Shown: in pieces, positions 23,151 through 34,296 of the stretch
Layout of the letters: every line of letters starts with the position of its first letter
Position numbering within the stretch: the stretch's first letter is position 1
NCBI RefSeq assembly: GCF_020177575.1
Contig: NZ_JAHTBK010000001.1
Coordinates: forward strand, 434,001 to 498,000
Direction: 5' to 3'
DNA from: Hasllibacter sp. MH4015
Lineage (GTDB): Bacteria > Pseudomonadota > Alphaproteobacteria > Rhodobacterales > Rhodobacteraceae
Length of the DNA stretch: 64,000 bases
Translations under genes and position numbers: made by a program
The notes under the pieces: model-generated
Database searches by the model: none
The model's input: only the letters and a program-made list of their open reading frames with translations
What the model was told of the DNA's origin: nothing

Positions 23151-24509
23151 ATGCGCCTCAGCCGCTACTTCCTCCCCGTTCTCAAGGAAACCCCCGCCGA
23201 GGCGCAGATCGTCAGCCATCGGCTGATGCTGCGCGCGGGCATGATCAAGCAATCGAGCGCGGGCATCTATTCCTGGCTGCCGATGGGCTTCAAGGTGCTC
23301 AAGAAAATTGAACGGATCGTGCATGAGGAACAGATCCGCGCGGGCCATGTTCCGATGCTGATGCCCACCATCCAACCCGCTGATTTGTGGAAAGAATCCG
23401 GGCGTTACGACGCCTATGGGGCGGAGCTTTTGCGGATCAGGGATCGGCAGGATCGGGATATGCTGTACGGGCCGACGAACGAGGAGATGATCACCGACAT
23501 CTTCCGCAGTCACGTAGCCAGCTACAAGGATCTGCCGCTGACGCTTTATCACATCCAGTGGAAGTTCCGGGACGAGATGCGGCCGCGCTTCGGCGTCATG
23601 CGCGGGCGCGAGTTCCTGATGAAGGATGGGTACAATTTCGACCTGACCAAGGAGGACGCGCTGCACGCCTATAACCGCCATCTGGTCAGCTACCTGCGCA
23701 CCTATGAACGGATGGGCCTCCAGGCGATCCCGATGCGGGCGGATTCCGGGCCTATCGGGGGGGACGACACCCACGAATTCCTGGTGCTGGCGGAAACCGG
23801 CGAGTCGGAGGTCTTCTACGATGCCGAGATCACCGATCTGAGCTTTGGCGACCGGGAGGTGGATTACGATTCCGTCGACGAATGCCGCGCGGTTCTGGAG
23901 GAATTCACCAGCCGTTACGCGCGCACCGACGAGACCCATGACGCGGACGAGTTCGCCAAGATTCCCGAGGCACGTCAACGGGTTGCGCGCGGGATCGAGG
24001 TGGGGCAGATCTTCTATTTCGGCACCAAGTATTCCGACGCGATGGGTGCCAGCGTGCAAGATGCCGATGGCAATAAGGTGCCGGTCCACATGGGCTCTCA
24101 CGGGATCGGGGTAAGCCGGTTGGTGGGCGCGATTATCGAGGCGTCGCACGATGAGAACGGCATCATCTGGCCCGAAGGTGTGACGCCGTTCCATTGCGGG
24201 ATCGTTAACCTCAAACAGGGGGATGCGGAGGCCGATGCGGCCTGTGAAAACCTGTATGCGGCGCTGGAAGCGGAAGGGCTGGAGCCGCTTTACGATGACC
24301 GGAACGAGCGCGCGGGGGGCAAGTTCGCGACCATGGATCTGATCGGGCTGCCCTGGCGGATCACGGTCGGTCCGAGGGGCCTCAAGAACGGTGTCGTGGA
24401 GCTGACGAGCCGCCGGACGGGCGAAAGCGAGGAGATGTCGCCCGAGGCTGCCGTGGCCCGCGTGGCGGAGATCTACGCGGCCCACAAACCGGTCAATCCG
24501 GGCGTATAG
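23151..24509 (+). CDS. proS: Prolyl-tRNA synthetase (short alphaproteobacterial type)
   Basis: A 452-residue class II synthetase, about 120 residues shorter than E. coli ProRS because the editing (INS) domain between motifs 2 and 3 is reduced to a small linker; this is usual in alphaproteobacteria, where a separate deacylase clears Ala-tRNA(Pro). Motif 2 is [17 protein letters not shown] and motif 3 includes [11 protein letters not shown]. The C-terminal anticodon domain ([17 protein letters not shown]) is intact. The ATG at 23151 starts [15 protein letters not shown]. Confidence 0.96.
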   Translation: MRLSRYFLPVLKETPAEAQIVSHRLMLRAGMIKQSSAGIYSWLPMGFKVLKKIERIVHEEQIRAGHVPMLMPTIQPADLWKESGRYDAYGAELLRIRDRQDRDMLYGPTNEEMITDIFRSHVASYKDLPLTLYHIQWKFRDEMRPRFGVMRGREFLMKDGYNFDLTKEDALHAYNRHLVSYLRTYERMGLQAIPMRADSGPIGGDDTHEFLVLAETGESEVFYDAEITDLSFGDREVDYDSVDECRAVLEEFTSRYARTDETHDADEFAKIPEARQRVARGIEVGQIFYFGTKYSDAMGASVQDADGNKVPVHMGSHGIGVSRLVGAIIEASHDENGIIWPEGVTPFHCGIVNLKQGDAEADAACENLYAALEAEGLEPLYDDRNERAGGKFATMDLIGLPWRITVGPRGLKNGVVELTSRRTGESEEMSPEAAVARVAEIYAAHKPVNPGV

Positions 24510-24546
24510 GAGCGGTATAGGCTTGGTATAGGTCCGGTATAGACGC
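24503..24546 (+). repeat. Four iterated 11-bp repeats, GGTATAG-N4
   Basis: GTATAG recurs at an exact 11-bp period, with units starting at 24503 (CGTATAG), 24514, 24525 and 24536 (GGTATAG). The first unit contains the proS stop codon. The array ends about 49 bp before the BrnA-like gene. A period close to one helical turn suits cooperative protein binding on one DNA face. Confidence 0.8.
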
Positions 24547-24594
24547 GCGTCCTACACACAATTTTAGGAAAATCGCGGTAATTTGCCCCCTTTC

Positions 24595-25029
24595 ATGGAT
24601 CGAGGGGTCGGGCACGTGCACACGAAATTCACCGATAAGTCGCCGAACAAGACGGAGCGGTTTCACCACTACTACATGGTCGATGCGATGCGCCGGTTCG
24701 AATACGACATGCACAATGCCATCGCGATGAACGGGCGGGTGCCGATCGGGTGGCACGATCTGGCGACACGGCGCGAAAGTCCGAAGAAGAAGATCTGCAT
24801 GGCCGTCGATCAGGACGTGCTGAAGTGGTTCAAGTCGATGGGTCCCAGATACCAGCCACGCATGAATGCGGTGCTGCGGGCGTTCATGCACGCCAAGCTG
24901 CTTGGTCTGCTGCAAGGGGACGAGACGCTCGACATGTTCCGCGACCCGATGCACGGGGGTGCGACCCCGCACCAATGGGGAGATACGCAACGCCTGATCG
25001 ACGGCGCGAATGAGGGGAATGCCGATTGA
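24595..25029 (+). CDS. BrnA-like antitoxin family protein (no adjacent toxin)
   Basis: A 144-residue protein whose C-terminal part matches the BrnA antitoxin (ribbon-helix-helix) pattern: KKKICMAVDQDVLKWFKSM, then RYQPRMNAVLRAFMHA. BrnA normally follows the RNase toxin BrnT, but the upstream gene is proS and no BrnT is present. It is longer than typical BrnA (about 85-100 residues), with an N-terminal extension containing HHYYMVDAMRRFEYDMHNA. The GTG at 24616, preceded by GAGGGG, is an equally good start. It may act as a stand-alone DNA-binding regulator. Confidence 0.65.
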   Translation: MDRGVGHVHTKFTDKSPNKTERFHHYYMVDAMRRFEYDMHNAIAMNGRVPIGWHDLATRRESPKKKICMAVDQDVLKWFKSMGPRYQPRMNAVLRAFMHAKLLGLLQGDETLDMFRDPMHGGATPHQWGDTQRLIDGANEGNAD

Positions 25030-25091
25030 AGGCTCTGGACGCGGCGGGGCCCGTGCCCTTAAGCTGAAGCCATTGAAAAGGAGACGTTTCC

Positions 25092-25259
25092 ATGAAGAAA
25101 CTGATTTTGATCGCCGGCCTGCTGTCCCTGTCCGCCTGTGTCTACGCCCCCGTGGTTCCCGCAGGCGGTGGCGGATATGGCGGCCCGGCGGAGATCGACA
25201 CCTACGACCTTCCGGCCCATTGCTATTACGACCGTTACCAGCAGGTTATCTGCCGCTGA
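25092..25259 (+). CDS. Small lipoprotein (55 residues)
   Basis: A 55-residue protein with a lipoprotein signal: MKKLILIAGLLSLSAC, where LSAC is the lipobox and Cys16 the lipidation site. The mature part is about 40 residues, Gly/Tyr-rich, and ends AHCYYDRYQQVICR, with two Cys likely to form a disulphide. AAAAGGAG gives a strong ribosome-binding site 8 bases before the ATG. Function unknown. Confidence 0.7.
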   Translation: MKKLILIAGLLSLSACVYAPVVPAGGGGYGGPAEIDTYDLPAHCYYDRYQQVICR

Positions 25260-25344
25260 TCCACCGCCGCCCATCGAACCGGCAAAACGCGACCCCCGTT
25301 GACGGCTCCATCGCGGAGCCGGGGCGGGGAAGCGAAGTGGCGCG

Positions 25345-26256
25345 ATGACGCGGTGGGTCTTTATCGCGATCGCCCTTGGCGCGGCCCTTGTCCTTTGGGC
25401 GGTTTGGCTATGGCAAGGGGCCGTCACCGTGCAACCGCATCAACGGGCCGTCGTCGCGCGCGGAGACGGGATCGAGGTGCTGGAGCCGGGTCTGCACCTC
25501 GTCACCGGGTTCGGGCGGACGGTCACGATCTATGACGTCCAGGTGGACCGCGCGCACCGGGTCACGCCACCGCTGATGATCGGGGGCTGTCCGGTGACGT
25601 TGGAGATGGTTTTCACCGTGGACGACGTGGCGACCTTCCACCGCGCGGGCGGCGATTTTGATGCCATCGCCACGGTCAACGCGGCCGTGCTGGAGCGGGC
25701 GGAGGCGATTGGCTTCACCTTGCAAGACCCGCTGCGCCCGGGCCTGTCGGTCCTGCACGAGGAGGTTCAGGCGATTATGCCCACGGGCCTGTCCCTCGTC
25801 CGGTTGAATGGGGATGTGGGGGGTTGTGCGCAGGCGGGGGAGGCAGCGGTGCCGACCCCGGCCCCGCAGGTGGCACGCGCGCCCATGGATCTTGTCCAGG
25901 GGGATGCGGCCCTTGGCGGGTTTTCGGCTGCGCTTGACCCGTTGCAACTTCTGACGGCGGACGGGGCGCGGCTTGAGCTGAGTGGCGCTTTGGCGACGTT
26001 CGACCTGGTCGATGCGGCGCTGGCGGAGGCCTGTTTCGGGACCGACGCGACCGACCGCGCCGCGGACATCGCGGGCAACATCGTACGGGCCGGATTGCGA
26101 GAGGCCGCGGGCGGCGCGGACCGCGTGGACGTGCCGCGTGCTCTGGCGGAGGCAACCTTTTCGCAGGGCGCCCGGATGGAGGCCGATTGCGGGCTGCGGA
26201 TCGGGCCGGTCGATTTCAGCGCGGCGCGGCTGGACTGGCTCCGGGCCGCCGAGTAG
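25345..26256 (+). CDS. Membrane-anchored SPFH/band-7-like protein
   Basis: A 303-residue protein with one N-terminal transmembrane helix (FIAIALGAALVLWAVWLW) followed by a stretch resembling the start of an SPFH domain: VQPHQRAVVARGDGIEVLEPGLHLVTGFGRTVTIYD, as in HflC and stomatin-like proteins. The remainder has a second copy-like region (residues about 195-300) with ALDPLQLLTADGARLELSG, reminiscent of the same fold. No HflK or protease partner is adjacent. The assignment rests on pattern only, so it is tentative. It converges with the serine protease gene, 27 bp apart. Confidence 0.5.
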   Translation: MTRWVFIAIALGAALVLWAVWLWQGAVTVQPHQRAVVARGDGIEVLEPGLHLVTGFGRTVTIYDVQVDRAHRVTPPLMIGGCPVTLEMVFTVDDVATFHRAGGDFDAIATVNAAVLERAEAIGFTLQDPLRPGLSVLHEEVQAIMPTGLSLVRLNGDVGGCAQAGEAAVPTPAPQVARAPMDLVQGDAALGGFSAALDPLQLLTADGARLELSGALATFDLVDAALAEACFGTDATDRAADIAGNIVRAGLREAAGGADRVDVPRALAEATFSQGARMEADCGLRIGPVDFSAARLDWLRAAE

Positions 26257-26283
26257 GGCCGCCTGGATCGCCGGTTGATGCGC

Positions 26284-27507
26284 CTACTTGAGGGGCGTCA
26301 CCGGGCCGGACGACGGTCCGCCGGTGCCGAGGGTCGCCAGTTCACGCACCACGTAATCCACGTACATCGCGACGTTGCGGTCGTATTCCTGGTCCGGCAT
26401 CGGATCGGTGCGGGATTCCACGCCGATGATCCGGAACCGCTCCCCATCCTGGATGAAAAGCGGGGAGCCGCTGTCGCCCTGCAACGTGTCGCATTGGTGG
26501 ACGAGGACGTTCTGGGGCGCGACCTCGATGAACGGACACGAGAGGTTGCCGGTCAGCACGCCCTGCTGGTCATAGCTGTAGCCCGCTTGCAGGATGTCGG
26601 GGCCGGTGCCCGATTGCAGCGCGGAGAGTTCTTGCGCGGTGAGGGGGCCGACATCCATCCAGCCCAGTTGATCGCCGAGCGGCTCGGTCAGGTAGACGAA
26701 GGCGTAATCCGTGCCTTCCTGTTCCCCGTTCAGGTAGCCCTGGGCCACGTGGTAGCCCGAGATGCCGGAGCGCGCGACATGGGCGCCGTTCTGGAAGCCC
26801 GCGAGAAATTCGACGGGCGGCGTCACGATCTGCCCGTTCTCGGCCAGGCAATGGGCGGAGGTGAGCACGGTCGACGGCCCGATGAGCGTGGCGGTGCAGG
26901 ATGCCTCGCTGAGGTCGAGGAAGCCGATCATGTTCCACGGCGCGGTGGCCGCGTCGATCACCACGCGGTCATCCTCTCCGAAAAAGGCGCGGGTGAAATC
27001 GGGGGTGATCGTCTCATATTCGGTGATCGAAAGCTCCGCCACGGGGGGCTGGCCCGAAAGCGGCGCATAGGTCCCGACCCAGATGTTATAGGCCCCGCCC
27101 TGGGGCGTGTCGAAGCGGATGGCGGGGTTCAGGCCCTCGTAATCGTCGTTGCAATGGACCTCCCCGTCGGGGGAGGCAACGAGCAGAACCGTATCGGCGC
27201 CGGAATGGACGTAGAAGCTGAGCGGAAAGCCCAGGTCGCCATCGGTGAAGTTGAGGCGGAAATCGGGGGCGTCGGCGAAATGACCCTGGCAGCGGTTGCC
27301 GGTGCGCTGGTCGGTATGGGTCTGGACGGTCGGTCCGCCGGCCTCGACCTGCACGGTATGGGGGTCGGGCTGGAAGTTGGTGACGAGCGAGACCTCCCCA
27401 TAGGTGGGCGCGCCGAAGCCACCGGCGGGGCCGTCGCCCGGTTTGTGGCCATCTGCAAGGGCGGGCGAGGCGAGGGCGAGGGCGGTCAGGGCAAGGATCG
27501 GGCGCAT
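26284..27507 (-). CDS. Secreted trypsin-like serine protease
   Basis: A 407-residue S1-family (chymotrypsin-fold) protease. The signal peptide MRPILALTALALASPALADG fixes the start at 27507. The catalytic triad is visible: His in LTSAHCLA, Asp in GTDYAFVY and Ser in GDSGSPLF. Before the protease core lies a domain of about 150 residues with GNRCQGHFADAPDFRL and AYNIWVGTY, resembling bacterial pre-peptidase beta-sandwich domains. It is predicted periplasmic or extracellular. The upstream 300 bp are unusually G-rich on the plus strand. Confidence 0.85.
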   Translation of the reverse strand: MRPILALTALALASPALADGHKPGDGPAGGFGAPTYGEVSLVTNFQPDPHTVQVEAGGPTVQTHTDQRTGNRCQGHFADAPDFRLNFTDGDLGFPLSFYVHSGADTVLLVASPDGEVHCNDDYEGLNPAIRFDTPQGGAYNIWVGTYAPLSGQPPVAELSITEYETITPDFTRAFFGEDDRVVIDAATAPWNMIGFLDLSEASCTATLIGPSTVLTSAHCLAENGQIVTPPVEFLAGFQNGAHVARSGISGYHVAQGYLNGEQEGTDYAFVYLTEPLGDQLGWMDVGPLTAQELSALQSGTGPDILQAGYSYDQQGVLTGNLSCPFIEVAPQNVLVHQCDTLQGDSGSPLFIQDGERFRIIGVESRTDPMPDQEYDRNVAMYVDYVVRELATLGTGGPSSGPVTPLK

Positions 27508-27618
27508 GGGGGGCCTGTGGGTTGTGGCTGATGCGCATAAGGTAAGGACGGAGGGGCGGTCGGGGCAAGGTAAGGAAATGCGGGGAATGTTTGGGGTTTG
27601 GTGACGGGGAAGTGATTT

Positions 27619-27640
27619 GGGGTGAGGGGGTGGGGAGGGG
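27619..27640 (+). other. G-quadruplex-forming motif
   Basis: Four runs of four or five G separated by TGA, T and A lie 112-133 bp upstream of the protease start codon, with the C-rich strand in the sense of that gene. The 314-bp interval 27508-27821 otherwise holds a G-rich low-complexity stretch and a possible 39-codon frame (27659-27778) that I do not call. Confidence 0.55.
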
Positions 27641-27794
27641 TTTGTCCTGGGGAAACAGGTGGTTCGGGTGGGTTTGATTGGGGTGGTTCTGCGGTCGGTC
27701 GGATGTGTCGACGATGCGCACTGCGTGCAGGAGATCGACCCGGACACGGTGGAGGTGACGGCGTTGGTGTGCGGCTGAAACACTCTTGATGCGT

Positions 27795-27813
27795 ATATAG
27801 CGTTACGCTATAT
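27795..27813. promoter_or_regulatory. 19-bp perfect palindrome, toxin-antitoxin operator
   Basis: ATATAGCGT and ACGCTATAT flank a single T centred on 27804. It ends 8 bases before the toxin start codon and overlaps a TATATA sequence that could be the -10 element. Operators like this are typically bound by the antitoxin of the same module. Confidence 0.7.
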
Positions 27814-27821
27814 GTGGCGTC

Positions 27822-28244
27822 ATGAAGCTGGTGCTCGATACGAATGTTCTGGTGTCGGGCCTGCGCTCGCGCAGCGGAGCGAGCAACCCGCTTTTGATTG
27901 CCGGATTTCGTGGGCAGTTTGATTGGGTGTGTTCAGTTCCACTGTTTTACGAATACGAGGACGTGCTGAGCCGGGCGGAGTTGTTGCTTGATGCGGGGAT
28001 CAGTCGCGATGAGGCAGGCAAGTTCCTCGATGCGGTGGCCAGGGTGGTTGTTCCGATGGAAGTGAACTTCCGCTGGAGGCCGCAATTGCGTGATTCGGGC
28101 GATGAGATGGTATTGGAAGCCGCAGTCGCTGGCGGTGTCGAGGCAATCGTGACCCACAATGCGCGGGATTTCGGCTTGGTGCCGGAGAAGTTCGGCGTGT
28201 TGGTATGGTCACCCGGCGAGGCCATGAGAAGGATGTCGATATGA
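27822..28244 (+). CDS. PIN-domain toxin (type II toxin-antitoxin)
   Basis: A 140-residue PIN-domain ribonuclease of the PIN_3/COG1569 type. Metal-binding acidic residues are visible: Asp6 in LVLDTNVLVSGL, Glu in FYEYEDVL, Asp in DSGDEMVLEAA, and Asp in IVTHNARDF. Such toxins cleave RNA and stop growth unless bound by the partner antitoxin. The gene lies directly behind a 19-bp palindrome with almost no leader and no clear ribosome-binding site, so it may be translated from a near-leaderless message. The antitoxin gene follows with an ATGA overlap, a toxin-first order. Confidence 0.85.
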   Translation: MKLVLDTNVLVSGLRSRSGASNPLLIAGFRGQFDWVCSVPLFYEYEDVLSRAELLLDAGISRDEAGKFLDAVARVVVPMEVNFRWRPQLRDSGDEMVLEAAVAGGVEAIVTHNARDFGLVPEKFGVLVWSPGEAMRRMSI

Positions 28245-28453
28245 AAGCGCGTGTGTCGTTGAACCTGCCGCAATCGTTGAAGAAGGCAGCGGAGGAATTT
28301 GCAGAGAAAGATGGGGTTTCGCTGAACCAGTTCATCGCGCTGGCCTTGGCGGAGAAGGTTGGCACGGTGAGTGCGGCGGAGTTCTTCGCGGAACGCGGAA
28401 AGGCAGGTGATGTGGATTGGGCGGTGGCGTTTTTGGAGGGGCGGGGGGAGTGA
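28241..28453 (+). CDS. HicB/Arc-like ribbon-helix-helix antitoxin
   Basis: A 70-residue protein whose N-terminal half, MKARVSLNLPQSLKKAAEEFA and GVSLNQFIALALAEKV, is a ribbon-helix-helix DNA-binding domain as in HicB-family and Arc-like antitoxins. The C-terminal part (SAAEFFAERGKAGDVDWAVAFL) is likely to bind and mask the PIN toxin. The ATG at 28241 overlaps the toxin stop (ATGA). It probably represses the pair by binding the palindrome at 27795-27813. Confidence 0.82.
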   Translation: MKARVSLNLPQSLKKAAEEFAEKDGVSLNQFIALALAEKVGTVSAAEFFAERGKAGDVDWAVAFLEGRGE

Positions 28454-28570
28454 GGTGGTGTTTCCGCTTTGCAACTCTTGAGCGGCCAGTTGCTATTCTG
28501 CTTGGTACGCCCTAATTCCAGAAAGAAAAATACAACCTATTCACTCACGAGAATTGCCCGGAGTATTGGA

Positions 28571-29164
28571 ATGCAAGCAAGAATTGGGACGTTGCTTTTT
28601 GCGGTGTTTGCACTGTGTTTTGCGACGCAGGTTCAGGCTCAGTTTCTCGACGAGAATAGTCCAGAGTGCATTCAAGCCTCTACAGCTACTGGCAGTGAAA
28701 CCGACGAAATTGATTTACTGCTTCAAACCAGCCGGATTGGTACGGGAAATGTACATTGGGGAACTTGGGGCAATCGAATTGACTTCTGCCTAGCCGCCAA
28801 CTTCCTCGATCCTCGGATGGACGGCTCTGCCATCCTGAGCGAATGGTTCGGCGGATCGGTTATCCCTACGATCCAAGCCTCCGGAATATTTGCCTCCATA
28901 GGGCCGGTTCAACAGGCTGCTGCAACCGTTGAACAGCGTTTGCAAAGAAGATGCGGAGACAATCGGGCGTGCCGAGCACAGCGTGCGCGTCAGATTGCGT
29001 CAGATTTGTTTCGGGATGGACCAATCAGAGCCATGCGTTTCTGGAATGATGACGCGAGCGTTGTACTCATTTTCATAAATGGAGAGCTGACCGGTGGATT
29101 TCAGCAACGGCTTAGGAACGAAGAAGTGACCGCGATTAGCGAAGTGCAATTTGCCGGATTGTAG
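28571..29164 (+). CDS. Hypothetical secreted protein, lower GC
   Basis: A 197-residue protein that I do not recognise. The ATG at 28571 starts a signal peptide (MQARIGTLLFAVFALCFATQVQAQ region). The mature part contains CGDNRACRAQRARQIASDLF and ends in a beta-rich stretch, with four Cys. Codon use is visibly richer in A/T-ending codons than its neighbours, suggesting recent acquisition along with the toxin-antitoxin pair. It converges on carB, 55 bp away. Confidence 0.6.
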   Translation: MQARIGTLLFAVFALCFATQVQAQFLDENSPECIQASTATGSETDEIDLLLQTSRIGTGNVHWGTWGNRIDFCLAANFLDPRMDGSAILSEWFGGSVIPTIQASGIFASIGPVQQAAATVEQRLQRRCGDNRACRAQRARQIASDLFRDGPIRAMRFWNDDASVVLIFINGELTGGFQQRLRNEEVTAISEVQFAGL

Positions 29165-29219
29165 CCACACAATTGCGTAGCGCTCATCGGCAAATTGCGT
29201 GCTATGGACTTCGCCGCGA

Positions 29220-32552
<3,333 letters not shown>

Positions 32553-32651
32553 GGTGTCCCCCGACGATATGGCCCAGTTTCCCGCTGACTTGGCTGGCCT
32601 GCGGGCAAACTGTCCGCGTTATAGTCAGGGGGCGCGTGGGCGCAAGGGCGG

Positions 32652-32690
32652 GGCGCAAAGAAAAGGCCGCCCCCGGGTGGGTGCGGCCTT
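32652..32690 (-). terminator. Rho-independent terminator of the outer-membrane protein gene
   Basis: Read on the minus strand, AAGGCCGC and GCGGCCTT form an 8-bp stem with a 12-base loop, followed by TTCTTTGC. It lies 24 bases after the outer-membrane protein stop. Confidence 0.8.
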
Positions 32691-32713
32691 GTGGGTCCGG
32701 ATCGCGCCTCTGG

Positions 32714-33364
32714 TCAGAAGCGGAAGGCGTAGCCGAGGCGAACCTCGGAATAGCTGTTCTGATCCGAGGTGACGGGTACAACGGCGAAATTGCCGGGATA
32801 GGATTCATCGTCAAACTGGGTGTGGCGCAATTCGAGCCGCAGCTGGTGACGGTTGCCGACCAGATAGTCGAGCCCCAGTGCAACGTTGGTGCCCACAAGA
32901 TTTCGCGTGCGCGATGAGACCGTTAAGGAGCCGCCGCTCACCAGTTCCGCATCGGCCGATGTCAGGCCAACCGCGAGATAGGGCAGGGCGTTGCCAACGG
33001 CGTAACCGTAGCGAAGGCGCAGGGCAGCGGCGTTCGAATAGGTTTCGGTCAGGGTCTGGATCGGATTGCCAATCACGCCTCCCGTCGCCCCGAACTCAGA
33101 AAGGGCAACGTCCAGCTCCACCCCGACAACGTCGCGGTCGGACAATTGCCAATTGTAGCCCGCGAAGATCGACGCGACGCCCGTGTCATCATCACCGGAC
33201 CACCTTGTGGTTGGCGCAGAAGTGGCAAACCCTTCCGAGAGTGTATTGACGGATGAGAAGGACAGACCGGCATAACCGCCGGACCAGTCCTGCGCGGATG
33301 CCGGTGCGGTAAAGGCAAGGGACAATACGGCAGCGGCCCCAAAAGCAATTCTGGAAAATGACAT
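32714..33364 (-). CDS. Outer-membrane beta-barrel protein
   Basis: A 216-residue protein with a signal peptide (MSFSRIAFGAAAVLSLAF, cleavage after ASAQ) and an eight-stranded barrel pattern: alternating hydrophobic strands such as GGYAGLSFSSV, SIFAGYNWQL, AALRLRYGYAV, LPYLAVGLTSAD and a final strand ending YAFRF. The C-terminal Phe is the BAM recognition signature. It resembles small OMP_b-brl/opacity-type proteins, which are structural or adhesive rather than pores. It has its own terminator and a separate 236-bp upstream region. Confidence 0.82.
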   Translation of the reverse strand: MSFSRIAFGAAAVLSLAFTAPASAQDWSGGYAGLSFSSVNTLSEGFATSAPTTRWSGDDDTGVASIFAGYNWQLSDRDVVGVELDVALSEFGATGGVIGNPIQTLTETYSNAAALRLRYGYAVGNALPYLAVGLTSADAELVSGGSLTVSSRTRNLVGTNVALGLDYLVGNRHQLRLELRHTQFDDESYPGNFAVVPVTSDQNSYSEVRLGYAFRF

Positions 33365-33603
33365 CACAATAAGCCCAGTTGTGTATAGTTTACCGGTTTA
33401 AATTGACGTCGCGGCACGTCACAATGGCGTCCGGGGGATAGAGAGATATTTGGTTCGCCCCCTGTGGCCATGAGGATACAGGCGTTTCGGGCGGTCCCGG
33501 CCCCTGAGATCGTTTCATCGGCAAGCGAAAAAGCTTGGAACCGGCGATGCGCGCCCCACGTTGCGTCATCAACCGCGCCACCCCCTCCCGAAAGGACCAG
33601 CCG

Positions 33604-34287
33604 ATGAACCCCCAACCCAAAGCCATCCTGTTCGGTGCCATCGGCACCCTGTGCGAGACATCCGAATTGCAGCGGCAGAGTTTCAACGCCGCGTTCCGCG
33701 ATGCGGGGCTGGATTGGGAATGGGGGCGGGAGGCCTACCGCGAGATGTTGCGCCAACCCGGCGGCAAGGACCGGATCGCCGCCTATGCCGAGGAGAAGGG
33801 CGTGGAGGTCGATGCCGAGCGGCTGCACCGCGCTAAGGTCGCCCATTTCCGCGCCCGCGTGGGCCAAGAGGGATTGGCGCTGCGCGCGGGCGTGGCGGAG
33901 GTGATCGAACGGGCCAAGGCGGCCGAGATCGCGCTGGGCTTTGCGACCACCACGGGCAGTGACACGGTCGACCTGATCTTCGAGGGGCTGGAGGGCAAGC
34001 TGACCCGCAGCGATTTCGCGTTCATCGGGGATCGGGATATCGTCACCGACAGCAAACCATCGCCCGAAATCTATCGTCTTGCCCTGTCGCAGCTGGGGTT
34101 GAGCCCGGGCGAGGCGATCGCCATCGAAGACACGCCCGAAAGCGCGCAATCCGCCGTGGATGCCGGGATCGAATGTATCGGGTTCCCCGGTGAAGCCGCC
34201 CGAAGCCGCGCCTTCCCGGAGGGCGTGACCCATATCGTCGACCGGCTGGAGCCGGTCTTCTGCGGATTGGGGCGGCATGCGGCCTGA
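33604..34287 (+). CDS. HAD-like protein with missing catalytic aspartates
   Basis: A 227-residue protein with the fold of a CbbY/phosphoglycolate-phosphatase-type HAD hydrolase: motif I strand AILFGAIGTLCETSE, cap region QSFNAAFRDAGLDWEW, motif II FATTTGS, Lys in DSKPSPEIY and motif III IAIEDTPESA. In active members motif I is DxDGT; here both Asp are replaced (GAIGT), removing the nucleophile and the acid/base. The rest of the scaffold is well kept, so it is likely a conserved pseudoenzyme rather than a decaying gene. The ATG at 33604 gives MNPQPKAILF. It converges with cfa. Confidence 0.8.
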   Translation: MNPQPKAILFGAIGTLCETSELQRQSFNAAFRDAGLDWEWGREAYREMLRQPGGKDRIAAYAEEKGVEVDAERLHRAKVAHFRARVGQEGLALRAGVAEVIERAKAAEIALGFATTTGSDTVDLIFEGLEGKLTRSDFAFIGDRDIVTDSKPSPEIYRLALSQLGLSPGEAIAIEDTPESAQSAVDAGIECIGFPGEAARSRAFPEGVTHIVDRLEPVFCGLGRHAA

Positions 34288-34296
34288 CGGCGCGCA

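Noticed and set aside
27659-27778. Possible 39-residue secreted peptide with two Cys before the toxin-antitoxin module
   Set aside because: Codon use is plausible, but the GTG has no ribosome-binding site and the first half lies in G-rich low-complexity DNA.
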